Counted from the stretch's first letter, positions 53,185 to 63,274 are shown. The stretch: 64,000 bases of DNA from Proteobacteria bacterium ST_bin14 (GCA_002083655.1 MSXR01000008.1:116613-180612); one strand, 5' to 3'. Translations and numbers: made by a program. The notes: generated from the sequence alone by a model not told the origin.

Positions 53185-54915
53185 ATGACGGCCTGGCGAA
53201 CTGCACGGTCCCGTGGCGGGGCCGATACGGTGGACGCGGCGTTCCTGCGCGCTCCCCCCTTTCCAGGCGCAAGACCCGTATCGCTGATCGACCGGGCGGT
53301 GGCGAGTGACCTGCTAATGCGGCCTGCCGCTGACGCCCGCCCTGCTGATCTGCTCACCCTGTTGCGTAAGTACCGCGTCGGTGGCGCATTCTGGGCGCCG
53401 CCGCTTTCCCGCCCGCATCTGCACGGTCACATCCTGTGCCCGGCAAACCTTGATCAGGCGTGTCACATGCATGCAATGCTGAGCGCCGAAGAGTCGGTGC
53501 CGTGGCGCGCGATCGTCCCGCCCGGACGCGAGGGGAGACGAATTGCTGCCTGGCTGAAAGCCCGGGACGGCATGGTGGATCATGGCCCGGTCGATCCCTG
53601 GTCGATCGCCGATAGCGCTTTCAGTTTATGGACATCTTCAGGTGATGAACGTGCCATTGTGGCACAATTGGCCGGTATTCCGGTTCGCTGCTTTGCCGAG
53701 AACGGCAGCAGAGTGGTCACCATGTTGCCCACCGATCCGCTGGAAGCGATCGAAAGGAAAGTTCTTGGCGGCAGGCGCTATCTGGACTGGTTTACGGGCG
53801 CCCCATGCACGGTAGAGGCAGTAATCGAGCAATTGGGCTTGTGGCGGGTGCTGATCGATCGCAATCGCACGATTGCCGCGACGGCTGGCATTGCAAGTTG
53901 GAAGCGCCGCGAAATCGATTCCTTCCTATGGGCAGAACGCACACGACCGCTGATGTTTTTTCGAAACGCCGCCGACGCTGTACATGGGGCGGCACGCGCC
54001 GATGGTGCGATCGCGATATGGCCATCACGCGTCCCCGCATCGCTGTTTGCCGATGCCGAGGCTGCCGCCGTGCCCGTCTATCAGGTCGAGGATGGTTTTA
54101 TCCGATCGGTAGGCCTGGGCAGTGGTCTGCATCCGCCGCAATCCATTGTCGTTGATCCGATCGGCATCTATTACGATCCCACCCGCCCAAGCGCGCTGGA
54201 ACAACTACTTGAGACAGCATCGTTTTCAGCAGCGATACTCGATCGGGCCGCCGCGCTTATCGATGTGATCGTCGCGACGGGGATCAGCAAATACGCCGCT
54301 GGCCGTGACACGATCGCCGATTTGCCGACCGGTCGCCGCCGCGTGCTTGTTACCGGCCAGGTTGAAGACGATCGTTCAGTTTTGTTAGGTGGCGGCGATG
54401 TGACCGGCAATCTTGATCTGCTCCGGCGTGCCCGGGCCGCGGAACCCGATGCCTTCCTCATGTTCAAACCGCATCCCGATGTCGAAGCCGGGCACCGCAA
54501 GGGTGCGGTCGATGACGATGCCTGCCTGAGGTTTGCCGATATGATCGTGCGGGACGGATCAATGGCGGCGTTGCTCGATACGGTCGAGGCGGTCCATGTC
54601 TGGACCTCACTGGCAGGGTTCGAGGCTTTGCTTCGTCGACGGGAGGTTATTGTCCATGGGCAACCATTCTTTGCGGGATGGGGATTGACGCAGGATCTGG
54701 CCGCTCCATTGCTGCGGCGAACCCGCCGACTATCGCTAATGGAGCTTGTGGCGGGGACGTTGCTTGTCTACCCGCAATATCTTGACCCGGTAACGAACCT
54801 GCCATGTACTCCCGAACTGTTGATTTCAAGAATGGCGCAGCCAAGCTTCCAGCACCGGAACTTGCTGACTCGCATCCGCGCGTTTCAGGGCCAGGTCAAT
54901 CGGTGGATTCGGTGA
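53185..54915 (+). CDS. KpsC-like capsular polysaccharide protein (beta-Kdo transferase family)
   Basis: 576 aa. The C-terminal two thirds have the Capsule_synth/KpsC pattern: VYQVEDGFIRSVGLGSGLHPP (E302-D303), SIVVDPIGIYYDPTRPS, VLVTGQVEDDRSV, FLMFKPHPDVEAGH, VHVWTSLAGFEALLR and GQPFFAGWGLT. E. coli KpsC adds beta-linked Kdo to the lyso-phosphatidylglycerol anchor of group 2 capsules and has two such modules; this protein has one recognisable module plus a divergent N-terminal half. It overlaps the KpsS-like gene by 4 bp, the usual pairing. Cytosolic, acting at the membrane. Confidence 0.88.
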   Translation: MTAWRTARSRGGADTVDAAFLRAPPFPGARPVSLIDRAVASDLLMRPAADARPADLLTLLRKYRVGGAFWAPPLSRPHLHGHILCPANLDQACHMHAMLSAEESVPWRAIVPPGREGRRIAAWLKARDGMVDHGPVDPWSIADSAFSLWTSSGDERAIVAQLAGIPVRCFAENGSRVVTMLPTDPLEAIERKVLGGRRYLDWFTGAPCTVEAVIEQLGLWRVLIDRNRTIAATAGIASWKRREIDSFLWAERTRPLMFFRNAADAVHGAARADGAIAIWPSRVPASLFADAEAAAVPVYQVEDGFIRSVGLGSGLHPPQSIVVDPIGIYYDPTRPSALEQLLETASFSAAILDRAAALIDVIVATGISKYAAGRDTIADLPTGRRRVLVTGQVEDDRSVLLGGGDVTGNLDLLRRARAAEPDAFLMFKPHPDVEAGHRKGAVDDDACLRFADMIVRDGSMAALLDTVEAVHVWTSLAGFEALLRRREVIVHGQPFFAGWGLTQDLAAPLLRRTRRLSLMELVAGTLLVYPQYLDPVTNLPCTPELLISRMAQPSFQHRNLLTRIRAFQGQVNRWIR

Positions 54916-56171
54916 ACGTGCTGGTTGCTCATTTTCCGCCGGACGAGCGCGTTTTCCTGTTCCTGCAGGGCCCGCATGGCTCGTTTTTTCCGAGGCTGGG
55001 TCGGGCTCTTCAATCCCATGGCCACCGTGTCTTTCGGATCAACTTCAACGGCGGGGATCGTGCGACCTGGGGCGGCCAGATCGACTATGTCGGGCGCGAA
55101 AGCCACTGGCCCCAGTACGTCGCCCGGTTCCTGCGCGATCGCCAGGTGACCGACCTTGTTTTGTATGGGGACTGCCGCCCGAAGCATGCCCTGGCCATTC
55201 GGGCTGCCAAGGCCATTGGCGTGCGGGTCCATGTTTTCGAGGAAGGCTATATCCGTCCCGACTGGGTAACGCTGGAGCGCGAAGGGGTGAACGGCAATTC
55301 GACACTGTCCCGCGATCCGCAATGGTATGTCGAGCGCGCCCGTAGCCTCCCGCCTGTGCCCAGCTTTCCACCTATTGAGTCATTTCAAACGGCACGCGGC
55401 TGGGGAGCGTTTTTCTATTATGCCGAATTCGTGCTCCAATATTGGCGTTTTCCCTTCCACCACAGCCATCGCCCAAGTGATCCGGTGGCTGAAGGCGTGG
55501 AATGGCTGCGCCGGTTTCGGCGGCGGAAAGAAGAATATGCGCGCACTGAGGCCGCACTGAACAATCTAACGACGGCGGACTATGTCGTTTTTCCGCTCCA
55601 GCTTGATTCCGATTACCAAATCCGGATGCACTCCGATTTTGGTGGAATGCGGCCAGCGATCATCAAGGTATTGGCAAGCTTTGCAAGCCACGCGCCTGCG
55701 TCCATGCGGCTGGCCGTAAAGGAACATCCGCTGGATGCCGGACTGCACGACTGGCGCAAGATCACCATGGAAGAAGCGCATCGCTTCGGTGTGGCTGATC
55801 GGGTGGATTTCATCGAACATGGCGATCTGCTGCAGCTGGTTCGGCGTGCTCGCGGCATGGTTACCGTCAACAGCACCGCAGGAACGCTGGCTTTGATCGA
55901 GGGAAAGCCTGTCGCAGTGATGGGCAACGCCGTCTATGACATCGCCGGAATTACCCACCAGTCGGGGCTCGATCAGTTCTGGCGTGATGCCCAGGCACCC
56001 GATCCTGCGATTTTCAACGCATTTTATCGAGTGCTGATCGATTGTTGCTTACTCCATGGCGCTTTTTTGAGCGATGAGGGAATCGATATGATGATCGATG
56101 CTGCGGTAGCGCGGCTGATAACTGATCATGAGCCTCTTGAAGTGTCTTTAGAGTCGGCGAACATGGTGTAA
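54912..56171 (+). CDS. KpsS-like capsular polysaccharide protein
   Basis: About 419 aa from GTG 54912 (GTGA overlap with the KpsC-like gene; the frame is open from 54804). The N-terminus NVLVAHFPPDERVFLFLQGPHGSFFPRLG is the KpsS/Capsule_synth start. Further motifs: NGGDRATWGG, VHVFEEGYIRPDWVTLEREGVNG, VFPLQLDSDYQIR, VKEHPLDAG, and VTVNSTAGTLALIEGKPVAVMG. KpsS adds the first Kdo to the lipid anchor before KpsC extends it. This gives the cluster the hallmark pair of an ABC-dependent, Kdo-linked capsule pathway. Confidence 0.9.
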   Translation: MNVLVAHFPPDERVFLFLQGPHGSFFPRLGRALQSHGHRVFRINFNGGDRATWGGQIDYVGRESHWPQYVARFLRDRQVTDLVLYGDCRPKHALAIRAAKAIGVRVHVFEEGYIRPDWVTLEREGVNGNSTLSRDPQWYVERARSLPPVPSFPPIESFQTARGWGAFFYYAEFVLQYWRFPFHHSHRPSDPVAEGVEWLRRFRRRKEEYARTEAALNNLTTADYVVFPLQLDSDYQIRMHSDFGGMRPAIIKVLASFASHAPASMRLAVKEHPLDAGLHDWRKITMEEAHRFGVADRVDFIEHGDLLQLVRRARGMVTVNSTAGTLALIEGKPVAVMGNAVYDIAGITHQSGLDQFWRDAQAPDPAIFNAFYRVLIDCCLLHGAFLSDEGIDMMIDAAVARLITDHEPLEVSLESANMV

Positions 56172-57400
56172 TGTCAGGATCGTCCAAACCTGAAATCGTC
56201 CTCGATATATCAAGGCTGATTTCCCGAGTCCTTCATGCGACGCCGACCGGAGTGGATCGTGTGGAAATGGCCTATGCGCGCCATTTGCTACAGTTAGTGC
56301 CCGATCGGCTGCATTTTGCTGCGCTTAATGTGAGCGGTGCCTATGGGCGCATTCCGCGCCACTCGGTCGAACAATTTCTTCATCGAACTGAAGCACTTTG
56401 GTCGGGACAGCGTGGTCGGCCAACGGGGAAGCTGGCCACCTATGCAGCGGCGGCGGACATGCTCGCCCTAACATGGCCCCAGCGGGTTGATCGGGCCGCC
56501 CGGCCGCGAGTCCTGCTCCAGGCATCACCCCACCACCTTCATAACCAAGCTCAAACAGCACGGATTATTCAGCAAGAACAAGCCAAGTTCGTGTGCCTTT
56601 TGCACGACCTTATCCCGATCGAATTTCCTGAATATGCCAGACCAGACGGCGCTTTGACTCATATGCATCGCATTGAGACGGTAGCGCGGTTGGCAGATGG
56701 GGTGATCACAGTATCGAACAGCACCAAACAATCGTTCATCCCGTATCTTACCGCGGCACGACGGCGCATACCCGTCGAAGTAGCAACGCTAGCGGTGGAC
56801 TTTCCACTTGTAGATAGTGAAAAAGCTATTCTTGGTGATCAACCTTATTTCATCTGTCTTGGGACGATCGAACCGCGCAAGAACCATCTTTTGCTGCTTA
56901 ACATTTGGCGGCGCTTGGTTGCAACTGCGCCTGATCCAGGGGCAATCCCCCGACTGATTGTGATCGGACGGCGTGGCTGGGAAAACGAAAACATCATTGA
57001 CATGCTTGATCGCTGCCCGTCCCTCCAGGGGCATGTCATAGAATGTGCAGATTTATCCGATGCAGCGGTTAGAAATGCCCTTGCAGGGGCTCGAGCGCTT
57101 TTAATGCCATCCTTTGCGGAGGGTTTCGGACTCCCGGTTGCAGAGGCAATAGCCATGGGCGTGCCAGTTGTATGCAGCGATTTGCCCGCACTTCGCGAGG
57201 CGGGCGGCGCAGTACCGGACTACCTCGATCCCCTAGATGGCCAAGGATGGTTGAAGGCAATCACTTGCTATACCGATCCGCATTCTCTGGCTCGCGAAGC
57301 GCAGAGGGTCCGGCGACTGACTTGGACGCCAGCCACATGGTCAGACCATTTTCAAACCGTTATTGAAGTGACCGACCGGGCAATCGCGGGTGTTGCATGA
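56171..57400 (+). CDS. GT4-family glycosyltransferase
   Basis: 409 aa; ATG 56171 shares one base with the KpsS-like stop (TAATG), so it is translationally coupled. N-terminal LDISRLISRVLHATPTGVDRVEMAYARH, middle LLHDLIPIEFPEY and VSNSTKQSFIPYL, C-terminal GTIEPRKNHLLLL, LIVIGRRGWENEN and PSFAEGFGLPVAEAIAMGVPVVCS with the E-x7-E motif. Retaining GT-B enzyme, likely building the capsule repeat unit or linker. Base composition is more AT-rich than in the housekeeping part. Confidence 0.88.
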   Translation: MSGSSKPEIVLDISRLISRVLHATPTGVDRVEMAYARHLLQLVPDRLHFAALNVSGAYGRIPRHSVEQFLHRTEALWSGQRGRPTGKLATYAAAADMLALTWPQRVDRAARPRVLLQASPHHLHNQAQTARIIQQEQAKFVCLLHDLIPIEFPEYARPDGALTHMHRIETVARLADGVITVSNSTKQSFIPYLTAARRRIPVEVATLAVDFPLVDSEKAILGDQPYFICLGTIEPRKNHLLLLNIWRRLVATAPDPGAIPRLIVIGRRGWENENIIDMLDRCPSLQGHVIECADLSDAAVRNALAGARALLMPSFAEGFGLPVAEAIAMGVPVVCSDLPALREAGGAVPDYLDPLDGQGWLKAITCYTDPHSLAREAQRVRRLTWTPATWSDHFQTVIEVTDRAIAGVA

Positions 57401-57449
57401 GATTGTTTTGGACGTTGGACACCTGTTGTGTGCGAAACGACTTTTGGGA

Positions 57450-58676
57450 TTAGGGGATGATCGATCCAACGGTAATAACCGGCAAAATGGACGATGCTAC
57501 CACGCCAACAAACTTTTGAATGTCTGCTAGTGGCGCGTTGGATACGTACAGAACGTCCCTGTCTTTAATCGGAAATCCTTGGGCCACGAAAAATGTGGAA
57601 GGATCATTTAAGTTGATCCGGTAGATAACCGGAACTTTACCATCAGGCGTAGTTCGGATTTCCGTACCAGGCGCTAAACCGAGCACGGCGGGGTTCTCAA
57701 GCCGAAAGACGAAAGCGCCGCGAACATCTGCACGTTGATCTTGAAGGCCCGACACCCGACCCAAAGCCTGAGCCAGAGTTAAGCCCGTGCCTTCGAACAT
57801 AATTTCCTCATTTCGACCAACGGCGCCCAAAGCTGTAAAGCTAAAGGGTTGGAACAACGCAGTTACGACATCATCTGCTTGAAGACGTATGTTCTGGCGA
57901 GGATCGTTGATGACTAATGAAAGTGGCATCGCGGCGACTGTTTGGCCACGCGTTATCTGGATGGTCGTCCTACCTACGGGTTGTTTGACGCCACCAGAAG
58001 CAGCGAGGATGTCAAGCAAGCGCTCGCCGCGGGAAGACAGAGGAACGCGCGCGCTATTTGTCACGTCACCGACAATTGTTACATTAGAACTTGCGTTGCG
58101 TATTAGCCTAACGATTACCTGAGGCAAATGTGCTTTACCTGACAACCGATTGGTAATTTCTCGCTCTATCTGCTGCGGAGTGCGACCTGCAGCAATGATT
58201 GTTCCGGCGAACGGAATGTTGATGCGTCCCTCGCTATTGACCATCTGTTCGGGCAACGTAGTGCCGCGAGCAAGGGCGTTGGTCGACTGGGCTCCCTCGA
58301 GTAGACTATTGCCCCCGCCCAATCCGAACAAAGCGGCGGGCGGCGCTTCCCAGATAGCGATGTCGAGCACATCGCCACGACCGATAATCGAGCCGATCGG
58401 TGCGCCATCACCTAAAGTTTCTGCGAAAAAGCCCGTCCGCTCGCCAGCTAGGACGCGCCGGGCAACGGCATCCGATACATCAATTATGCGGATATCGGCA
58501 TTGGCGACCGTTTTAACGGCAGCACCATTCACTGACCGTGTGCTCGGCCCCGATGCAGAGACGAACGAGCATGCCGACAAAGCCATACAGCCGAACCCGG
58601 CGATAAAGCCTTGCATAACGCCACGGACACGGTGAAGGTTGATCAACCGCTTCAAATCGCTGATAGTTCGGTTCAT
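57450..58676 (-). CDS. Wza/KpsD-like polysaccharide export lipoprotein
   Basis: 408 aa from ATG 58676 (AGGAA upstream; the frame reaches TTG 58691). The N-terminus has a hydrophobic segment with a lipobox (MALSAC, Cys about 36). Poly_export domain: GSIIGRGDVLDIAIWEAP, VNSEGRINIPFAGTIIAAGRTPQQIEREI, then SLBB-type repeats (NVTIVGDVTNSARVPLSSRGERLLDILAASGG) and a C-terminal amphipathic helix region. It forms the outer-membrane channel for capsule or EPS. It faces the KpsCS/GT genes convergently and has its own promoter region in the 58.7-59.6 kb gap. Confidence 0.9.
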   Translation of the reverse strand: MNRTISDLKRLINLHRVRGVMQGFIAGFGCMALSACSFVSASGPSTRSVNGAAVKTVANADIRIIDVSDAVARRVLAGERTGFFAETLGDGAPIGSIIGRGDVLDIAIWEAPPAALFGLGGGNSLLEGAQSTNALARGTTLPEQMVNSEGRINIPFAGTIIAAGRTPQQIEREITNRLSGKAHLPQVIVRLIRNASSNVTIVGDVTNSARVPLSSRGERLLDILAASGGVKQPVGRTTIQITRGQTVAAMPLSLVINDPRQNIRLQADDVVTALFQPFSFTALGAVGRNEEIMFEGTGLTLAQALGRVSGLQDQRADVRGAFVFRLENPAVLGLAPGTEIRTTPDGKVPVIYRINLNDPSTFFVAQGFPIKDRDVLYVSNAPLADIQKFVGVVASSILPVITVGSIIP

Positions 58677-59604
58677 TTCGTTCCTATGCAAGCCTATCGC
58701 CCGCGCTTCAGTGAAATTTGCTGCCGAGCAAGCGAATTTCCCCTACATACAAACTCTCAACGTCAACCGCCTAAGCTTTTGAAGGCGGTAAGATTCTGAG
58801 AGGAGTTCGCCGTATCCTCGTTCGTAGTGGAGAGTAAAGCAGGAATTCGGTTGGGCGGGATTGAAATGTGGTGACCTGATTGGGTGGACGTCCCCTGCAG
58901 GAGCGGCTCTAAGCAAGTGCATCGTTCTGGGATTGTCGCGGGCGCCCACTCCTGAGAAGGCGGAGCAGAAAAGAGTACCGTGGAATGAATGGGTTTCGGC
59001 CTCATCGCGGCAACCGCCGCGCCCGTTTGCCTGCGCTACTTCTGCTTCGTCGTTGGGCTTATCTCGTGCCGACGGGCGAGCGCTATTAGGGTCGCTTCAC
59101 TCCGCCGAATTGTTTGACGGGCTGGCGCAATCTTCGTGGCGCTGCCGGGCAGAACTTGGCCCATAGTTCCCCGCGCCGTGCGTGATGGTCAATCATATCG
59201 CCACTAAGCGGATTTAACACCCGACGGGTTCGGCCAATTCTAAACCTGCCATGATCACATGCGCGGCGACCAGTCCACCAAGGCCATGTTCCCACAATCA
59301 GCCAGTTCGACACGATCCCCGCCCCATTGACCGACCAGAATGACTCTGACCGATCGCAAGCCTCATCCGATCACGCCAGCCCCGCAACCTGGGCCGCCGA
59401 CCTCAATAAGCATCAAAGGCAAACCCCGCTCGGTGCTTCACCCGCGCTCAGGCAGGAAAACCCAGATACTCAACGTCGCAATTCGCTAGGTGAAAGGGCG
59501 GCGCCATCCAGAAACCAGCTACACCCAAAATTGTGCCGGGACTGCAATTGCCTTACGTCCCTGCCGAAGCTATCAGCATCATTCCCCAAGGCGCTGAGGT
59601 TGCG
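58677..59604. other. long intergenic region between divergent polysaccharide genes
   Basis: About 930 bp with no convincing gene. Short ORFs at 58861-59166 (+) and 59086-59313 (-) have no ribosome site, no family match and a composition that does not support coding. The stretch GAGCGGCTC at 58901-58909 and several short repeats are not distinctive. It must hold the promoters of both the export lipoprotein gene and the aminotransferase gene. It may also be the scar of a lost gene or mobile element. Confidence 0.55.
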
Positions 59605-60705
59605 ATGACCATACCTGTTTACCGTCCTGATCTGACCGGTAACGAGTTACTATACGCTGAAGACGCATTACGGAGTGGCTGGATCAGCAGTATTGGACAG
59701 TATATTGAACGGTTTGAACAAGCTTTAGCTTCGGAAACAGAGTGCGCTCACGCCATTGCTTTGGCCAACGGCACTGTAGCATTGCATTTGGCCTTGCATT
59801 GCATGGATATCGGTCCTGGTGATGAAGTCATTGTTCCAACATTCACCTACATCGCGTCGGTTAACACAATTGCCCAGACTGGCGCTGTACCTGTTTTTGC
59901 CGAAAGCCGTGCGTCGGATTGGTTGATGGACCCGGCCGATATTGAACGCCGCATTACTCCCCGTACCAAAGCAGTGATGCCTGTGCATCTGTTTGGCGCA
60001 ATATGTGATCCTGACATTAATGTCATTGCTCGCCGTCATGGTCTTCGTGTCATTGAAGATGCAGCCGAAGCGCTCGGCAGTCGCCGTAATGGCCGACATG
60101 TCGGATCGGATGCCGATATAACGAGTTTCTCGTTCTTCGGAAACAAAACGGTAACGACGGGCGAGGGCGGTGCGGTAATTACCCGGGACCCTGTCCTTGC
60201 GGAACGACTACGTAAAGTGAAGGGTCAAGGTCAGTCGCTCACTCGTCGTTACTGGCATGATGAAATGGGTTTCAATTATCGTATGACTAATATCTGTGCG
60301 GCGATAGGTACCGCCCAAATGGAACGTCTTCCAGAAATTCTCGCACGCAAGCAAGCCATTGCCGACATCTATAGATCAGAGCTAAGTGGAAATCGCTTTG
60401 TGTTTCAGGAGCTCGCTCCTGGCGTTCAATCAAGCAACTGGTTGGTCTCGTTGCTGTTGCCACCAGGCGTGGATCGAGATCAAACTATTGCCCGCTTGTT
60501 GTCATCGGGCATCGACAGTCGGCCTGTTTTCTATTGCGCGCATCAAATGCCGGTCTACCGTAGCGATGAACATTTTCCGATCGCCGAAGACATTGCGGCA
60601 CGTGGCATATCTCTCCCATCCTTTCCTACTCTCGAAGATTCCCAGATACGCATGATCTCCGCCAACCTTCGGTCGATTGTCGAGGAAATGATGGTCACGG
60701 ATTGA
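59605..60705 (+). CDS. DegT/DnrJ/EryC1-family sugar aminotransferase
   Basis: 366 aa from ATG 59605 (GAGG 59596-59599; the frame opens at 59533). PLP-dependent enzyme that aminates a nucleotide keto-sugar. Lys181 in FFGNKTVTTGEGG would bind PLP; other signatures are TIPVYRPDLTGNELLYAEDAL, EVIVPTFTYIASVNTI, VMPVHLFGA, VIEDAAEALGS and YRMTNICAAIGTAQME. The likely product is an amino sugar of perosamine or related type for the surface polysaccharide. The gene is more AT-rich than the genome average, as are its neighbours. Confidence 0.9.
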   Translation: MTIPVYRPDLTGNELLYAEDALRSGWISSIGQYIERFEQALASETECAHAIALANGTVALHLALHCMDIGPGDEVIVPTFTYIASVNTIAQTGAVPVFAESRASDWLMDPADIERRITPRTKAVMPVHLFGAICDPDINVIARRHGLRVIEDAAEALGSRRNGRHVGSDADITSFSFFGNKTVTTGEGGAVITRDPVLAERLRKVKGQGQSLTRRYWHDEMGFNYRMTNICAAIGTAQMERLPEILARKQAIADIYRSELSGNRFVFQELAPGVQSSNWLVSLLLPPGVDRDQTIARLLSSGIDSRPVFYCAHQMPVYRSDEHFPIAEDIAARGISLPSFPTLEDSQIRMISANLRSIVEEMMVTD

Positions 60706-60753
60706 CATGGCCGGCAACCACGGCTTGCCGAATAGCATTCGAGGGAGTGGGGG

Positions 60754-61959
60754 ATGAAGATTGCGATCTTGCTGGGGGATTCCCGGCTGGAATCCATCAT
60801 TCGTGCCCGTGCATTGGCCGAAGCACTCCTAGAGGCAACCCCGATGAACGGGGAGTCCATTCAGGTAACGATTGGTCTGCCGGTTGTTGACGATGGTGAG
60901 TGGAAACGCCAAGCTCAGTGGTTGCGTGCCGGGTCGTCGGCAATCATGGTTCGCCGTCTCGATTGGCGGGAGGTGCCAGTCGACAATGCATTGAGAATGC
61001 ACGAATCTTCCCAGCCATTTGTGTCGCTCGCGCGCTGTTCCAATGTCTTACTGCCTCAGGACTGGGGCAACAACTTCACCGACTGTGCCGCATGGGTTGT
61101 TCTCGCCGAACCTGGTTTGGGTGCCGTCTATCCAATACGACCAACCGTGTTTTTCTGCGTAGAGCTGGCTTCGCGGCGTGCACCATACGCTTTCTGTGAC
61201 GATTTTAGGGCGCCGTTCTGGGATCGGCAGTTGTCAGCGTTCCAGATGTGGCGGCAGGCTGGTTTCGTCGTCACGACTGACCGGCTTACTGCCGCTGATA
61301 TCGTTAGCTACGCTGGCGTTTCTCCAGATCGCGTGCTGTATTTGCCCAATTCCTTCGATCTTCATGAGATCGACGATTCCAGGTCCATGTCGGGCCAGCC
61401 GCAGCGTCTGATGATAAGGATGGAACCAGACAGTCTTCATGACGCCGATGCGACTTTGCGCGGTTTACACCTCTACCTGTCAGAAGGAGGTGAGCTTCAG
61501 CCCGTGATTGCCTGCCAAATGTCGTCCGCGGCCTTTGGCTCTCAGTCCAATATCCCGGCTGTCGTCGCGCTACCTATTGAGGTACGCCACTTAGTAGAAG
61601 AGTTGCCGATCGAACAATTGACAACAGCTGCATACTGGGCACGGCTACTCTACCGGGCCAGTGCGGTTTGGTCACCGCGATTATCTGGACAAGGTAGCCA
61701 TCTGGACTGGCCGCTCCGCGTCGGACGCCCGCTCCTGTCCGCCGATCATCCGATCGCTCGCGAGGTGCGGCAACGTGTGGGGTCAGCCATCGTGTTGTAT
61801 TCCCCCGGGAGCCCTAGCGCCGTAGCGGATGCTTTGCACAGCTTTGCAGCGGATCTTGCTTCAGCACCAGAACCTCATCTGGCTGCCGCCGATCGCACTG
61901 TGCAAGCGACTCAGGCGACACTGATCGTTGATCGACTGCTGGAGATCGTGGATGACTGA
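60754..61959 (+). CDS. unrecognised protein, probable GT-B-like glycosyltransferase
   Basis: 401 aa with GGGAG upstream of ATG 60754. The N-terminus MKIAILLGDSRLESIIRARALAEALLEA is a Rossmann-type start. The middle reads AGFVVTTDRLTAADIVSYAGVSPDRVLYLPNSFDL, which resembles the linker between the two domains of GT4 enzymes (VTTS...V-S-P-D-R-V-x-V-I-P-N). The C-terminal half has no E-x7-E and is poorly conserved, so a canonical GT4 active site is not seen. Context between an aminotransferase and a GT supports a polysaccharide role. Confidence 0.6.
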   Translation: MKIAILLGDSRLESIIRARALAEALLEATPMNGESIQVTIGLPVVDDGEWKRQAQWLRAGSSAIMVRRLDWREVPVDNALRMHESSQPFVSLARCSNVLLPQDWGNNFTDCAAWVVLAEPGLGAVYPIRPTVFFCVELASRRAPYAFCDDFRAPFWDRQLSAFQMWRQAGFVVTTDRLTAADIVSYAGVSPDRVLYLPNSFDLHEIDDSRSMSGQPQRLMIRMEPDSLHDADATLRGLHLYLSEGGELQPVIACQMSSAAFGSQSNIPAVVALPIEVRHLVEELPIEQLTTAAYWARLLYRASAVWSPRLSGQGSHLDWPLRVGRPLLSADHPIAREVRQRVGSAIVLYSPGSPSAVADALHSFAADLASAPEPHLAAADRTVQATQATLIVDRLLEIVDD

Positions 61960-63274
61960 CATGCTACGAACGGCAATTGGCGTTTGGGTTGAATCACCGC
62001 GGGGTGCCCAATGGTCTAACCAAGGCATGACCCGATTATTGGGTTTCATGGTCGAAGGGATAGCCCAAGTCGACAACTATATCTTTAGGATTGTCGTTAC
62101 CGACGAAATCCGTGACGAGGCCGAAGCAGATTTTGCTGAATTGGCCGCAACACCCGGCGTACATTATAGTTTTCATTCACCGCGAGACAAAAATAAAGTT
62201 GCCTCGGATTTTGATCAATTGGCATTATTTGCCAATGCGTATGTATCCGTTTCGGCTTGGATATCTCTTTTCCCAAACCAATTGGGCGCACGTCTGTTGG
62301 CGGCACCGGTTTCTGCCATCTTTCCAGACGCAATAGGACTCGCCTATCATGATTTCAGCGAGGGAGTTTGGGCAACCGCCGGCCCTCCTGTCGCCTGGCG
62401 GAAAAGTGTGCGCAAGATGCTACCTCATTTAAAGCACTTCATTACTTTTTCTGAGCATGTTGCGCGCGATCAGCTTCAAGGTCTGTTTGGCGTTAGTCCA
62501 GATCGCATCAAAGTAATCCCCCATGCCCCGCCTTCGCTCGACGGCATCCTGCCGTTTGTGAGCAACGCGGAACGAACGGATGAATCCAAGTTTGAAGCGG
62601 CAAGCTTGCTTCGCCGCCATGCGGCACGCCACGGCCTGACCTATTTAGTAAACTTCCCTTTTGAGCATGTTCGATATGCTGCGGTATCGACCCAAGACAG
62701 GGTGACCAAGAACATACGCGTTGTCGTGGACGCCGTAGATGATCTGGTGCGGAAAAGATTCGAGCAGTTCAAGCTCATCATGACTGCACAAATCGACCAT
62801 GGCACAAACTGGAGCCCAACGCCCCAGGCCATCGCCCTAGCGATGATTCAGTTCGATGCAATATCCATGCCGCACCTACCACGCGATGTGCATGCCGCAC
62901 TTTATCATTGCGCCGAAGTGGCCATACATCCGTCAGTATTCGAAGGCGGCCGGGGCACATTTCCATATTATGAAGCTATTTCAGTGGGCACACCTTGTCT
63001 GATGGCGCAGGGTCCTCACGTGACCGAGCTTTTATTGGAAGCGCCCGAGCTTGAACAATTTGTGTTTGATCCATCAGACGTTACCGGCTTGGCGCAAATG
63101 ATGCTGGATGCTTCGGCCAACAGAGAGTTGTTGGTTAGCCTGCAACAGTCGACCTATTCACGGCTGAGGCAGCGTACGTGGAAACAAGTGGCACTGGAGT
63201 ATGTCGAAACAGCGCTCGACTTCCTGCCAGAGGACCCGAAACGCCTCCAGTCATCTGAAGGAATTGTCGCATGA
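61952..63274 (+). CDS. GT4-like glycosyltransferase
   Basis: 440 aa from ATG 61952, overlapping the previous gene by 8 bp; the frame is open from 61928. N-terminal GVWVESPRGAQWSNQGMTRLLGFMVEG. Central FPDAIGLAYHDFSEGVWA, HFITFSEHVARDQLQGLFGVSPDRIKVIPHAP (typical GT4 linker) and C-terminal AEVAIHPSVFEGGRGTFPYYEAISVGTPCLM, which carries the E and E residues of the donor site. Related to mannosyltransferase-type enzymes of O-antigen and capsule clusters. AT-rich gene. Confidence 0.8.
   Translation: MTDMLRTAIGVWVESPRGAQWSNQGMTRLLGFMVEGIAQVDNYIFRIVVTDEIRDEAEADFAELAATPGVHYSFHSPRDKNKVASDFDQLALFANAYVSVSAWISLFPNQLGARLLAAPVSAIFPDAIGLAYHDFSEGVWATAGPPVAWRKSVRKMLPHLKHFITFSEHVARDQLQGLFGVSPDRIKVIPHAPPSLDGILPFVSNAERTDESKFEAASLLRRHAARHGLTYLVNFPFEHVRYAAVSTQDRVTKNIRVVVDAVDDLVRKRFEQFKLIMTAQIDHGTNWSPTPQAIALAMIQFDAISMPHLPRDVHAALYHCAEVAIHPSVFEGGRGTFPYYEAISVGTPCLMAQGPHVTELLLEAPELEQFVFDPSDVTGLAQMMLDASANRELLVSLQQSTYSRLRQRTWKQVALEYVETALDFLPEDPKRLQSSEGIVA

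Noticed and set aside
58861..59313. Two short ORFs in the polysaccharide intergenic region, possible transposase relics
   Set aside because: No transposase motif, terminal inverted repeats or target duplication could be seen.
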